A stretch of 64,000 bases of DNA from Tretioscincus oriximinensis. Lineage: Eukaryota > Chordata > Lepidosauria > Squamata > Gymnophthalmidae. The stretch's first letter is position 1. Every line of letters begins with the position of its first letter. Both the position numbers and the translations under genes were made by a program. Positions 11,260 to 23,400 of the stretch are shown here, piece after piece. The notes under the pieces were generated by a model. It did not search any database. It saw only the letters and a program-made list of their open reading frames with translations, and was not told the DNA's origin. The stretch spans positions 1,396,303 to 1,460,302 of the forward strand of contig JAJVDF010000281.1 in NCBI GenBank assembly GCA_022410635.1, written 5' to 3'.

Positions 11260-11825
11260 CATAAAAACTAGGGGGGAAATCCATTTTCTTCTGTTTTTCA
11301 ATCTACTTCTTCAGGACTGAAGATGCTTTAGAAGCATGTGCCTGGCCACAGCTTTATTGTGGCTTGCTTTCAGATCTTTAGGAATGGGGTGCAAATAAAT
11401 AAATAACAAATAAATAAAAAGCCATAACATAGATGCCTTTTTGAAACGACGGTTCATAAGCAATAGCAAAACCTGACACCTGATAGTTAGTTGCCTTTAT
11501 CTCTAAAACAGAGTTCTGCCAAGGTCACGGGAACCTGCAACTTAAGATCTCTTACACAGATGAACAAATTTGCCTAGCCTTGGAAAGATGTGCAAGCCTA
11601 AACCACATTTCGTTTTGCAAGAACAGAGATCACTTTAGCGCAACAATCCCAACTGTCGACTTTTCATCTGCATTAATGGGTTGCAGGAGAAACTGTTCTA
11701 GGCTCATTACTACTTCTGCTAATGGACTTCTTTTTTTCCCCTCTGCCTATACCTATTACCCTAGGCACAAAGATTTTATAGAATAGGAAGTTCGTGATGT
11801 AAGATTCCACTTCTTAAAGAGTTCA
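11260..11825. other. SINE/LINE tail fragment, then unrecognised DNA
   Basis: 11330-11420 ends in AAATA repeats like a LINE tail. The rest shows nothing I can name. Confidence 0.45.
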
Positions 11826-12250
11826 GCAACAAGGTATATTTCTAACGCCCTTTTCTCCAAAGGGCAGTGCATGTAGTTGTTGCTGCTTTCTCCACAGCAG
11901 ACGCCCTCTGAAACAGGTGGGGCTGAGAGGATTCTAGAGAACTGTGACTGGCCCAAAGTCACTCGAATTACTCAGAGGTTAAGCCAAGTGAGGGATCCAT
12001 TTTAATCAGGCATGGAGAGGGATGAACGCCCTCTACTGGCTTCAACTTCAGCCAACTCAGCTGTTCAAAAGGAAGTAGATTTGAAATCTACATTTCAAGT
12101 AGATTAGTGAGTTCCAAAACTGGTGAGATAGAATAAATATAAGCCTTGTAAACTGCTCTGTACACTGAGTGCATCTTATTCTTCCCAGCTGGCTCCATGG
12201 AGGAGTGTGGAATTCAACCGGGAGACTACCCCACCACTCGAAGCATTGAA
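11826..12250 (-). mobile_element. SINE family A interrupted by a plus-strand SINE family B
   Basis: The minus-strand family A element is collinear at 11826-11965 (ends gactggcccaaagtcac) and resumes at 12187 (ccagctggctccatggagga). Between them lies a family B copy on the plus strand ending taagccttgtaaactgctct ... cttattcttcc. Confidence 0.65.
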
Positions 12251-12477
12251 TCTGCTGCTGAAGGAACCAATATGCACAACCAATAAGAGCCAGGCAAGGA
12301 GTCACACAATATGACTCCAACCAAATTCACAAAAAAATTAGGAACATTTTGGATAGCCATGACAAAGAAAGCCTAAAATTCTAAGCTGGATGAGAAGAGG
12401 TATCTTAGCAAACCTCAGTGTTCCCCACTGTCTGCATGGGAATAGTGGTAGTACACATTAGACATGTAGCAACTACT

Positions 12478-12795
12478 CCCCTGAAGGCACGGATAGCTCA
12501 GTCACTTAGGAATCCGTCTCTCAGCTGGGAGATGGGGTTTCGAAGCCCTGTGTGGGACGTGGGGAGGGGTGAGCAGCTTCCACTAGCCTGTAGCTCTAGC
12601 CAACCCAGCTATTTGAAAGCATGAATTGCAAGAAATAGCAACTGACTGCAAGTAGATACATGGGAACCACTGAAGCCTGATGGGGAAGACAGAATGGAAG
12701 CCTTCAAGCAAAATATATCCTTGTAAGCCGCTTTGAGTTCCTTTGAAAGGCGAGAAAAGTGGGGAATAAGAACCAAGTTCTTCTTCTTCTTCTAA
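12478..12795 (+). mobile_element. tRNA SINE family B, full length
   Basis: tRNA-like head ggatagctcagtcacttagg with B-box ggggtttcgaagccc, body gccaacccagctatttgaaa, 3' end taagccgctttgagttcctt, and a TTC tail. Confidence 0.82.
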
Positions 12796-13332
12796 AGTAC
12801 ATTAGTGTATTGCTGATTAACCTGACCCATATCTGTAGTAACACCAGCTAATATGGACTTAAAGTGCTGTGTTTGCATGTAGACTGGATACTGGCAACAA
12901 AAAAAAAGCCTTAGAAACAGAAAGGACAGGTGTCCCATAATAGTGGCGTCCATCATGCCTTGAAACTCACAGTTTGAGTTCATGGTTCCTGANTCCTTCA
13001 GATACTTCAGTTGAAAATTCAGTTCAAGGTTTGTAGTCTGTCACTTTAGATTGGTCAGTTTCACATTCGATTAACAGAATTGCAGCATTCGTTATTACTT
13101 CCACTACTAGATGCCTTCCACGCCAAACCCTAAAACAGCAACTTATTGCGCAGCAGGATTTCCCAGTCTGCCATTTCTTTCTTCAGAGGATTTAGCCTGG
13201 AAATCCAGGCTGTTTTAGAGTTTGGAGTGGAAGAAGGCATTGACAGTGGTGCGAAAAAGTACTTGCCCCCTTCTTCATAGCTTATTCTTCTAGATGTTTG
13301 ACACAGATAAATGCTTCAGATCACCAAACCAA
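12796..13332. other. No recognised feature
   Basis: Unique-looking DNA with stops in all frames. Confidence 0.55.
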
Positions 13333-13340
13333 TTATTATT

Positions 13341-13373
<33 letters not shown>

Positions 13374-13466
13374 ATTATTGTTATTGTTATTGTTGTTATT
13401 ATTGTTATTGTTGTTATTGTTGTTATTGTTGTTGTTGTTTTTGTTGTTATTTTTATTTTTTATTTA
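13333..13466. repeat. TTG/TTA trinucleotide microsatellite
   Basis: About 130 bp alternating TTG and TTA triplets, then TTTTATT. It lies at the 3'-tail side of a minus-strand LINE remnant. Confidence 0.95.
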
Positions 13467-14110
13467 TTAAGTGCCATCAGTGTACATGGCACTGTACAAT
13501 GCAATTAAATACAAGCGATCGTATAAAACAGGTAAAATACAATCAATAAAAGGGTGGGGGGGGAGGGAGAAAGGGGAAGGGATTTATAGTGAAGTTAATG
13601 TTTAAGAGACATTACCTATGAATGAATGTATTATCAGATAAATTATTTTGCTTGAATGGTAAGATTATAGGGGGACATTCCTCCCCCTTTGTATTAATTT
13701 GTGTACACAATATGTAATACCAACGTCTCTGTATTAACTAAACCAATAAAATAAACTAATTGAAAAAAAAATATATGAATAAAAATCAAACAATAGTAAA
13801 CACAGTTAAAATAGGGCTAAAGTCCACAGCGACTAACAGGCATTATCCTATGTTATTATAAGCTTTAGAAAATAATAACGTCTTTAGTTGGGACTTAAAC
13901 AGGAGAAGGGAGGAAATATTGCAGCGATGTAGCGGAAGAAGATTCCAAAGGTAAGGGGCTATAAGGGACCATGGACGAAGACAGGACCATGGTGTTGCAC
14001 CCTAGGTTGAGCAAAATGCACAGTGGTAGCTGAACAAACAGCCCAAGTGGACTGATGCAGGGAAAGAAGAGAGGAGATGATTGTGGAGAGCTTTGAAAGT
14101 CATAGTTATG
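13467..14110 (-). mobile_element. LINE-derived remnant
   Basis: Starts with ttaagtgccatcagtgtaca and tggcactgtacaatgcaatt, a common reptile LINE 3' end in reverse. It continues to worn body sequence ending gagagctttgaaagtcatag. Confidence 0.5.
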
Positions 14111-14609
14111 GGACACCTGTCCTTTCTGGGGGGGTTTCATGCCTTAAAAGTGTGTGAAGTGCCCCTTTGGCAACTTTTAACTCAGAGCCCTGGCTACAAT
14201 TTTATATCCATTTATAAACACTTGTCAGCATCCTTGACCAAGACATTATTTTGTGGATCTACCCACAGAACTATTCTGAATCGGGAACAGAGCTGATTAG
14301 GAATGTCAGTGAATTTGGCCCCGGATCTCACGTTCCCATTCTTTTTCAAGANGAGAGCAAGATTATAAAATTGCCCTCACTTCCTTCCGTCCGAATTCTA
14401 GTTTCATCTTACCCACTTTGACTTGCTCCAGGTCTTGCGGTCTTCTCAGGAAAGGCTACAATGAACCAAAAAAGAAAGATATATATTAAAAAGCAAGACC
14501 ATTAAAGCTTTAACATAATGGATTGTTTCTGTCATGGCATAAGTTTGCCAAAGCCATGAATAAAGTTTCGGGTCTGTGAAGTTTCAGAGGGCCAGTTTTG
14601 ACAGCACCA

Positions 14610-15050
14610 CCTAAATAACTCAGGCCCCAAATACCTAAATAAATGCCTTCTCCCATATCAAGCTGCCTGTGCCTTAAGATCTGCAAGGAAGGTCCTCTTA
14701 GTTGTACCACCCCTCTCAACAGCAAATGGAGTGGGAATCCAGGGCAGGGCCTTCTTGGTGGTTGTCNCCAGACTATGGATTTATTTATTTAACTACATTC
14801 ATATTCTGCCCTACACCTGAAGGTCTCAGGGCAGATCACAATTTTTAAAAAACCATAATAGTGTCCTCCTTGAGGTGCATCGGTCCCCATATCTGAACAC
14901 TTTTGGAAGATCCTTGAGGATGCACCACTTTAACCAGGCTTATGTCTTTCCCACCTTCAGATACTGTCAATGTTGTATTTTTGGTTTTGTTGTTGGTTGC
15001 CGAGATCTTTGGATGTAGGGCGGGGTATAAGCATAAATAAATAAGACTCG
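14610..15050 (+). mobile_element. L2-like LINE 3' end, interrupted
   Basis: Reads ggccccaaatacctaaataa, ccttaagatctgcaaggaag, ggcagggccttcttggtggt, and ends ttgccgagatctttggatgt plus a TAAATA tail. A reversed SINE/LINE tail fragment of about 82 bp splits it at 14777-14858. Confidence 0.7.
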
Positions 15051-17489
15051 TGGGATTCAATTTTAGGCACCCTAGCTCATCNGTGTTCCATCCTGTGTGA
15101 CAGCGTGTGGAGCACAAAAAGCTAGTGTCTGAGGGAATCCTCTGGGTTATTTCCTATCAAAGAACAGCCTCAGTCATAGCCTATCTTTCTCCAACACCCC
15201 NCATCCATGCAGCTTACTCAAAAATACATCTTATCCAGATGCATCAATATGGTGAGGGAGAACAATTTCTATTGCCATTGCCAAGGGTGGGTTGAAATTC
15301 CCCTTGAGAGGAGTGGAAAATGGGCCAACACAAAGGAAGTGGTTTGAAAGTCTTCTTACTTGCCACATTTTGGCAACAGTTCAAGCAGCATGACGTCCAA
15401 GTGGATGCCTCGTTCTTCCTCCACATTGATTGTCTATCAGGAACTGTGTCCTCACTTCGCCTTCAAGGTATCTTAAAGGTGTCGTGCAAATGCCACCTTA
15501 GACTACACCAAGGTGAGAAGGAAGGTTCCTGGGACATTTGCTGGTCTGGTCTATTAGCGAGTACGAAATTCTCCACAGTCTGAAACTTCGATGATAAAGA
15601 ATTTCAAGTGTGTGCAAACAAATATACATCTATGCAGAGCGATTCTGCATCGTAATTTATTGGAAAACTTTGATCACATTTTTTGCAGCTGGGATCATGT
15701 TGAAAGCTTCATTGTTTTATTGCTCCATTTTCTCTTTTTTTCCTACAAGTTTCCATTTCACTCATCACTCCTCTTTACATCGATTAGCAGCTAATGTGCT
15801 TCCAGGATTACAGCTCCTGTAACTGACGCCAAGCCATTTTGTTTCCTGATTTATTAATACTGTGTTTCAAAAAACAGCCACTGAGCCAAATCAGATTTGC
15901 CCTGTTCATCCATTTAGAAGTGGTTGATACTCGTATTTTCATGAAGTTCACAGATAAGCCAGATCACCTAATTTTATTTTATTTTAGTTTGGAGGAAGGA
16001 AAGACAGATAAACTAATCCAAACATGTGGACACAGGGATGGGGAACCTTTTTTCTGACAGGGGCCATTTGTGTATTTGTAACATCCTTGAGGTGTATACC
16101 TCCTCTTCATCCCAAGGTCACACCATCACCCACCCAGACCACATCCCTATCTGCCCAGACCCCCCCCCCACACACACACATTGCCCATATACCCTCACCC
16201 ACACAGGCCCACAAAATCACAGGCTTTTCAATGCCCCTTCAGCCCCTCGCCTTCTCCTTCCTTGCCCTCCTCCCTCACCTCCTGGGCCTCCCCATTTTCT
16301 CTTTGTATTGTACTTTATGTTTTAACAAAGCAAGAAACCATTATTTAGCCATGGAAGCATAATGGTTCCGCAGGAAGCATTCCATGGGGTGGACCAAATG
16401 GTTCCACGTGCCAGATCTGTCCCCCGGGCCTCAGGAGAATATATAATGGGTAGTTTTATACAAGTTTTGGCAATCTCACTGAATTTTCAGAGAATCTTTA
16501 AAATATATTAAAATGTTTGCATCCCTTTCCTCAGATTACCATTAATGGTACTGATTTTTAAGTAACCTTTGTAAGTTTGTAAATATATACCAAAACACCC
16601 ATCTGTTATATACCAAAACACCCATCTGTTGAAGTGTTACAAATGGAAAAGTAAAATTGTGTGAATTACTACAACTTGTCTTATCTTTTATTGCAATGTG
16701 GGCAAATTTACCTGAAAGTTTTTGTGTCAAAAAAACAAAAAAGAGAGAAGTAACCAGAAGCATTGGTCACAGGAAACATTTGACTGTGTTTGAGGAATGT
16801 CCTTGCATGGGGTTGTACAATTATAAGCAGTGTTCTGAAGGAAAGTAAGAGCAGGACCAGGAAGATAGGTTTGTTTTCACAAAAAGACCCATGAGAAGAA
16901 GTGAGGTAAGCTGTTGTCTTGATGAATGAGTTGATGAGGTTTTCCTTAAAATACTTGAGGAGGCTATCATGCGGCAATACTTCACATCCACTTCACTTAT
17001 AAAAGGTTGACAGAAAACTGCCTGCAATAACATATGGCATTCTAATCATTTTCTATTAGTCCTTTCTTGAAAAAGCTATATTGAATAACAGCCAGGAGTC
17101 TTTTTTTTCAGTGCAGCACGAGGCCTGTTCTATATTCACACATAGCAAAAGGAAAGTGCCTCAGATGTGCCACTTTAGGATCTGGTCACACATGTGCTTT
17201 TAAAACATCTTCAGTCCTGAAGAACTGGACAGATTTGAACTAGACTGAAACTTCAAAAAAGGTGGATTTTTTGTTGATTTAAAATAGTTCCAGATGAAGT
17301 TTTCTTCATACTATTGCAGTGTAAATATGAGGGATTGGCCTACAGCAGTGCTAGCGTTAAGAAGGTCTAATATTAANCTTTTTCCTCCTCATCCTTTTAT
17401 GCTGATTCCGGAGCACGATGTCCCTTGTTTGCGTCATGATTTAGCCACATAGACAAAACTGAAAAACCTACTGAGAACTCCAGCTCTTC
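15051..17489. other. Mostly unrecognised intergenic DNA
   Basis: No coding signal; ORFs are short and unrelated to known families. A 24-bp direct duplication (ataccaaaacacccatctgt) lies at about 16585-16632. Confidence 0.5.
16160..16200. repeat. C-run and CA microsatellite
   Basis: A run of nine C followed by a short (CA)n tract. Confidence 0.8.
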
Positions 17490-17850
17490 TTTGCGATTTT
17501 TTCCAGCGGTTAAGAGCCCTGGTGTTTCAGCAGAGATACCAAGTTCTAAGCTCTGTGCCGACNGTGGAGAGGAGTGAGCACCCTCTNCTGGCCTCAGCAC
17601 TAGCCAACCCAGCTATTTGAAAGCAAGAAATTGTGATTAAATAAATGGGGACCATCACAGCATGGTGGACAAGTTAGAATGTAAGCCTTCAGGCTTTGAG
17701 TCCCTTCGGGTGTTAAATGTGCAGGATTTAAAAGCCCAGTTCTTCTTTTTCTTTTTCTTCTACTTCTACTTCTTTTACTTTTACTTCTTTTTCTTCTTTT
17801 TCTTTTCCTTTTTCTACTTCTACTTCTTTTACTTCTTCTTCTTCTTCTAG
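17490..17850 (+). mobile_element. tRNA SINE family B with long pyrimidine tail
   Basis: Contains gagtgagcaccctct, agccaacccagctatttgaa and caggctttgagtcccttcgg. Its 3' tail expands into about 110 bp of TTC/TTTTC/TAC-rich DNA. Confidence 0.75.
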
Positions 17851-18191
17851 GCAGAACATGTAAATGCAGTTTTTCCCTGCTAACAGTTTTTTTTTTAAAA
17901 AAACAAAACCTAGTAGCCTCAAACCTTGACATTTCTAACAGTAAGACTTCTTCCTCCTTTGTATTCACCTCTCACAAGGGGAGGGGAGCAGCCTGCAATA
18001 AAAGAGAGGGTTTCTTGGGANCTCTAGGCTCCCAGAGCTTCATGAGATCTGTAGGCAGAGTGCATATGGAACAAAGGGTGGCTGCCCATGACATATTTAG
18101 CTTTGTTATTTCTTTTAAATCTGGTAAAACAAGTTCCGCCTCACCTACAAATTTCCACACTCTTTTATTACATTAACTTGCATTCATTAAC

Positions 18192-18508
18192 TTCCTGAAG
18201 AGGTAGTGGTAGCTAACAGCTTGGATAGTTTCAAGACAGGACTAGACAGGTTTATGGACACTAAGGGTATAAATGGATACTAAGATAGTTGTCTGGATGT
18301 AGCCTCCGGGATGGAGCATCAGGCAGGACTNTTGAAATACCATTTGCAGGGAGTCANGAACAGGAGCAGCATATTTTGCTTTCCTCTGTTCCGGCTGCCC
18401 AGGTGCATCTGGTGGGCCTNTGTGTGACACAGAATGCTGGACTCGATGGGCTGTGGCCTGATCCAATATGGCTCTTCTTATGTTCTTATGTTCTTATGTT
18501 CTCATCAC
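18192..18508 (+). mobile_element. CR1 3'UTR copy
   Basis: From cttcctgaagaggtagtggt to three ATGTTCTT-type terminal repeats, with no coding part. Three Ns lie inside. Confidence 0.9.
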
Positions 18509-18514
18509 ATGAAC

Positions 18515-18652
18515 AGTCCCATAAGTCATTGCTGCGCTTGCCTTACTACAATTCCCAGCATTCTCTGTGAGCCAAGAGCCAATGAACTTTTACATGTAGC
18601 CTCAAAGTTCCACAAAATTTATCATGTCTGTGTTGCTAAATGTCCCGTGAAG
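18515..18652 (+). repeat. Interspersed repeat of unknown class
   Basis: gccttactacaattcccagc ... gagccaatgaacttttacat is shared, in opposite orientation, with 47745-47935. Shorter parts recur near 9535-9610. No ORF, tail or TIR is seen. Confidence 0.5.
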
Positions 18653-18659
18653 GCTATTT

Positions 18660-19206
18660 GGGGGGGGGGGGGGATTTTAGAAATGTCTGCTGCAGAATCA
18701 GAGAAACAGTAGTAGCTGAAAAATCCAAGACCTTTTCTAGCAAGCAGGTCACTTAACATGTGAATTCAGCCTGATGTAAGTACCAATTCGATAAAAATCC
18801 TTTATGGAAATGCAGCCAAAGAGTCTCCTTGATGTGTAGCAAGATTTTTAGAGATTTCATCACAAAAGACAATAGTGTGGATGCAGCTTTCTTCCAGTTC
18901 TGTGGGGTTGGAAAAAGTTTAAAACCATGTGTGCAACCAAGTCCTTAGGGATCTTTAATCCCCTTTTCTACCCTGAAATGCCCACAAGAGAGGGANGGGT
19001 TGGTTGGGCTGTGACCGATGCTACCTGTGAACCATCTCTGAGACCACGAACAAACATTTGATAACCCAAACCCCTGAGGTGAACTGAAATCACAACTTCA
19101 GGGCCCGTAGCACTAGAATCCCAACCAGGATGAGAATATTTTTATTGTGCGCTTTGGTAGAGGGCTCCTTACATTTTATAATGCCTCTGATTAGCATCTC
19201 CACTCG
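18660..19206. other. Poly(G) run then unrecognised DNA
   Basis: An uninterrupted G run of about 15 bases at 18660-18674, then unique-looking sequence. Confidence 0.5.
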
Positions 19207-19602
19207 AATCCACTGCCTCTGTGCTCCAGCAGTATTAATTAAGGGAATGCAGGGCAGCGTGACAGCACTTATCTGCCCTGACTGTGAGACTGACCAGAGG
19301 AATCATGCCAGCAGCGCCATGTTGGGAGAACTCTGCCCTCTCTCCCAGCAGGCAAAGGGAAGGAAGGAGGAACCTTCCAAGATAAGCAGAGCTTTGCTTC
19401 GTCCATTCCTGGTGCTGCTGCCTTGGAAGGTTCCTCCTTCATTCCCTTTGTCTACTGGGAGCGAGGGCGGAATTCCCTCAACCTGGTGCTGCCTGCTGGT
19501 GATGCCATGGTCAGTTCAGTCTCAGTCAAGGTAGAGAGCTGTTCTCATGCCCCCTTGTGCTCACTTAATTAACACTGCTGGAGCGCAAAGGCAGGGGATT
19601 GG
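19207..19602. repeat. Large imperfect inverted repeat (foldback)
   Basis: Two arms of about 175-180 bp face each other across a loop of about 38 bp (19383-19420). Outer ends: cactgcctctgtgctccagc against gctggagcgcaaaggcag. Inner ends: ggaggaaccttccaag against cttggaaggttcctcc. No RT or transposase signature is seen. Confidence 0.85.
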
Positions 19603-19842
19603 AACAGAGCCATTAATCAAGATAATAATTATAATTAGAACTCCCTAGGGGGCAGCATTACACCCCCTGGAGAGCCTTGACTGGCCACAGCTGCTGATCT
19701 TGAGTGTACACTCAAGCTCTGAGAAACTCTAAATGGATCCAGATGTGCTATTTTTATTATTTGTGAATGCAACTGAATTTGCCCCTTCTAAGGGATCCTT
19801 TAAGAAGGGAAGCAACGACCACAGATGGATCCCACAGTAATC

Positions 19843-20550
19843 ATAGAATCATAGAGTCGGAAGGGACCTCCAGGGTCATCGGGTCCAACCCCCTGCTCGA
19901 TGCAGGATTCATTAAACCATCCCAGACAGATGACTGTCCAGTCTCTGCTTGAAGACTTCCAGTGAAGGCGAGCTCACCATCCCCTGTGGCAAACTGTTCC
20001 ACTGGTTTATCACCCTGACTGTCAGAAAGTTTTTTCTGATATCTAACCTAAATCTACTCCCTTGCAGTTTCATTCCATTGTTTCTAGTCCTTCCATGTGC
20101 TAATGAGAGCAATGTTGATCCCTCTGCTCTGTGGCAGCCCTTCAGATATTTGTAGACAGCTATCAGGTCTCCTCAAAGTCTTCTCTTTTGCAGACTAGAC
20201 ATCCCCAGATCCTTTAACCGTTCCTCATAGGACATGGTTTCCAGACCACTCACCATCCTTGTAACTCTCTTTTGTACTTGCTCTAGTTTATCAATGTCCT
20301 TTTTAAATTGGGCCCCCCAGAACTGAACACAGTATTCCGAGTGTGGTCGTACCAAAGTACTGTAGAGAGGAATAATTACTTCACGTGAGTGAGATTCTAT
20401 GCCCCTCTTGATACATCCCAGGATTGTGTTTGCCTTTTTTGCAGCTGCTTTANACTGTTGACTCATGTTTAATCTGTGATCTACCAAAACACCCAGGTCC
20501 TTCTCAACTGTGCTGCTGCTCAGACATAGTGTTAGTATAGCAACTGCACC
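19843..20550 (-). mobile_element. CR1 LINE 3' portion (older subfamily)
   Basis: The 3' terminus is atcatagaatcatagag in reverse, the classical CR1 ATTCTATGAT-type repeat. The minus strand encodes the RT C-terminus: [39 protein letters not shown]. Frames are broken. Confidence 0.93.
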
Positions 20551-21034
20551 ATGATTCAGCCCTCAGCTCAGTAACTGCAAGGAAGGTCAACCTGACCTTG
20601 CAGTGTATCAACCTGAGAACAAGCTGTTAATTGAAAAGAATGAAAGTTCCTTCAGAAAATTGTCTCCCGTTGAGCTCAAACAACAGTGTATCGAAGGGTC
20701 GATGTCTGTGCGTTTTAATGTACTGTCAGTAACTACGGTTAAGATTCAACAAAGCCTAGTGGATCAGAGCATAGCTTTGCGCCCACGGTGCTTGATTACA
20801 AATTTCACCCCAACTCTCAAACCAATTTGTGCTCACAGTGCAACTTGCACCTCCGTTTTTTCATTGCCATATTTCATCTCTCACTATCTGCATTCCAGAC
20901 ATCCTAAAAATATATTTCTCTTTGTACAATTTAATTGTAAGTGCTTCCCTACACAAATAAAGTCCTGTAGCTTAAACGAGAACGAAATATCTCTTCCAAA
21001 AGATGGGCAACATTTAGAGGAAGACAGAGTAGTC
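20551..21034. other. No recognised feature
   Basis: Contains a 146-codon ORF (20603-21043) with unremarkable composition and no recognised motif, probably chance. Confidence 0.45.
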
Positions 21035-21352
21035 AGGAAATGAGCAAAAGGTAAATGGATCTTATGGATAGATCAAATGGATCTTTTGTTAATCAATAAA
21101 AATAGAAGGAAGGTAATGAGGAAAAGATAAATGGGTCTTACGAATAGCTAGTTCTTGGAGGGAGGGAGGGAGGGAGGGAAGGGAGGAAGGAAGGAAATGT
21201 GAAAAAAGATAATGGGTCTTATGAACANCTAGGTCTTTGTTAATAAAAATGAGGGAAGCAAGAAAGGGAGGGAGGACATGAGAAAAGGATAAAAGCGTCT
21301 TAGGAATAGCTAGTTCTTTTGTTAATAAAAATATGGGAAGGAAGGCATTGAG
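21035..21352. repeat. Minisatellite, about 80-87 bp unit
   Basis: Three to four diverged units share the phrases aaaagataaatgggtcttac, gaatagctagttctt and gttaataaaaat. GGGA/GGAA runs separate them. Confidence 0.75.
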
Positions 21353-22407
21353 GTGCTCACCTGATTCCTGGTACATGGAGCTTACACAATTAGTATGTTG
21401 TTCAATTTTTCCTGCTTGTTTTCTTTTCATCCTTTCAGCTTTATCCCTCTTCCCTTGATGCTACAATTGCATGAACATTTGGGACACAATTTTGGACGGG
21501 GGTCAATGACCTTCAGAACCCCAAATCCTGAATTTGAGTTACCCTCCCAACGCCACAAACAAGAGCATCTTTTGCATTTGATGTACCCAGATTTTCTCTT
21601 TCTTTCCTAGAAGTATTTTTTGATGTTGTTGCCATGATTGTCATCTGGGATATAGGAGAAACCAGAGTTTCATCCCTCCACAAATTATCTTCTAAGTGCA
21701 AATTCTTCTCTGTCTCGCAATCAATCCGTCCCCTGCCATCCCTCCCCACAACGTCTGTAGTTTTCCATTGGGCAAGATCAGGTCAAGAGTCCCTTTCAAG
21801 GAGCCTCTCCTAGTTTGGCATTATCCGCTGTAATAATGGTCATCATTATCTACTCTCTAATGAACCTTCCTTCTGCCATCAACATATTGGCAACTGCACA
21901 AAACGAAAGCAGAAACAAAGACAGCCCTGCTCTCTGGCATGTTTTCAGCACAGAGAACACACTGATTTCAACAGCACATCTTCTGGTTATTTTGGAAAAA
22001 GAAGAAAAGGCCAGCAGTACAAACAGTGGGTCCTTGCTGACCATTTATTTCAGCTGCTGAATGATTTGCGGAAAAGTGGCCAGTGCAAATATGTAGTTAG
22101 CTGTGAATTGTCACCTTACCAACAGAAATAGTTGTCCAAAATGGCCACCGGCTAACCTTAACTGAGCAAACATACGTTTGTTCTATGGTCACAAGGACGT
22201 TTTCTGTGTGCTTGGCTTCGGACTTTGCTTGCCACAAGCACTAGGTCTGCATCACGTTTCTTGGATGCATTTCTTAGGTTAGATGCTGAAAGATTGACCA
22301 CACTGTTCCAAGAACAAAGTGCAAGTGTTATTTTAGCAATTACTCAAGATGTCTGTGATTCGTTATAATGGACGTGTATCTAGCAGTACATGTCCAGTTG
22401 CATCAAG

Positions 22408-22410
<3 letters not shown>
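21353..22410. other. No recognised feature
   Basis: Unique-looking intergenic DNA. Confidence 0.55.

Positions 22411-22500
<90 letters not shown>
22411..22500. repeat. (TTA)n microsatellite
   Basis: About 30 perfect TTA triplets. Confidence 0.97.
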
Positions 22501-22501
<1 letters not shown>

Positions 22502-22639
22502 GCTACTATTACTACTAGCCTGTTGTGTTACAGTAATGCAATGGGCTCTAGCCTCTCCTCCCACTTACTCCCATCCATGCCTCTACCCACTCCCTCCTTC
22601 CACTGACACTTCCTATCCCTCTTTTACTTACCACTTCAT

Positions 22640-22832
22640 TCTTTTGTTCTTTCTTTATTATCTCTTTCTTCTTTATTTCCTCCTTCCTTCCTTCCTCCCT
22701 CCCTTCCTTTTTCCTTCCTTCCTTTCCTACCTTCTTCTTTCCTTTTTTCTTCCTTCCTTCCTTCCTTCCTTTCATTCATTACTTCCTTTATTCCTCCCTT
22801 CTTTCCCTCTTCCCTTCCCTCTCCCCTTCCTT
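22640..22832. repeat. Pyrimidine-rich (CTTC)n low-complexity tract
   Basis: About 190 bp almost free of purines on the plus strand, dominated by CTTC/CCTT units. It abuts a CR1 3' end. Confidence 0.9.
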
Positions 22833-22835
22833 TCA

Positions 22836-22967
22836 TTAGAACATAAGAGGAGCCCTGCTGAATCGGGCTGGAGCCCATCTAACCCAGCCTTCTGTCTCAC
22901 ATAGTGTCCCACCAATTGCACCTGGGCAGTCTGGAACAGAAGAAGGCAAAATATGCACCTGTTCTAG
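22836..22967 (-). mobile_element. CR1 3' end fragment (older subfamily)
   Basis: agaacataagaggagccctg and ctgaatcgggctggagccca are diagnostic of an older CR1 subfamily, also present at 49.4 kb. Confidence 0.8.
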
Positions 22968-23096
22968 AGGCCCTTCTTTCTTTCCTTCCTTGTGTCATTG
23001 GTCAAAGTTCCAAGCCCTGTAATTGGTNTCCGGAGGCTACCAAAATTCAGAACCCTATCATTGGTCATTATGGCTCATAATGTTGGACTCTGTGGT

Positions 23097-23262
23097 ATAA
23101 TAATAACAAGAACAGCAACAACAACAATAATAATAATATCAACAATAACGACAATGACAATGACAATAATGATGTTGATGTTGATGATAATGATATAGTG
23201 CCATCAACATGCCCAGCACTGTATAGAACACATAAATATTACAAATGTAATGAACAAGAAGG
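23097..23262 (-). repeat. AAT/AAC/GAT triplet tract with LINE 3' tail
   Basis: About 100 bp of mixed triplets runs into atagtgccatcaacatgccc, the reverse LINE 3' end also seen at 13.47 kb. Confidence 0.65.
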
Positions 23263-23400
23263 AATTAAACATTTACTACTGTATACGTTAATAAGTTAAT
23301 GGACATCTTTTAGATTGTCTCTACCTACAAGTCAATGTGATTCTAGAATATCATTCAGAATAAGACTCAGTGCAGAAAAGGACCACAATTAAAGCAAGTC

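Noticed and set aside
13298..13549. Cys/Tyr- and Val/Ile-rich ORFs
   Set aside because: Translations of the TTG/TTA repeat.
19130..19534. 134-codon ORF
   Set aside because: Runs through the large inverted repeat; no recognisable domain and unusual composition follows from the repeat.
22349..22904. 178-codon ORF with poly-Leu and Pro/Ser/Phe-rich segment
   Set aside because: Microsatellite plus CTTC low-complexity plus CR1 end; not a gene.
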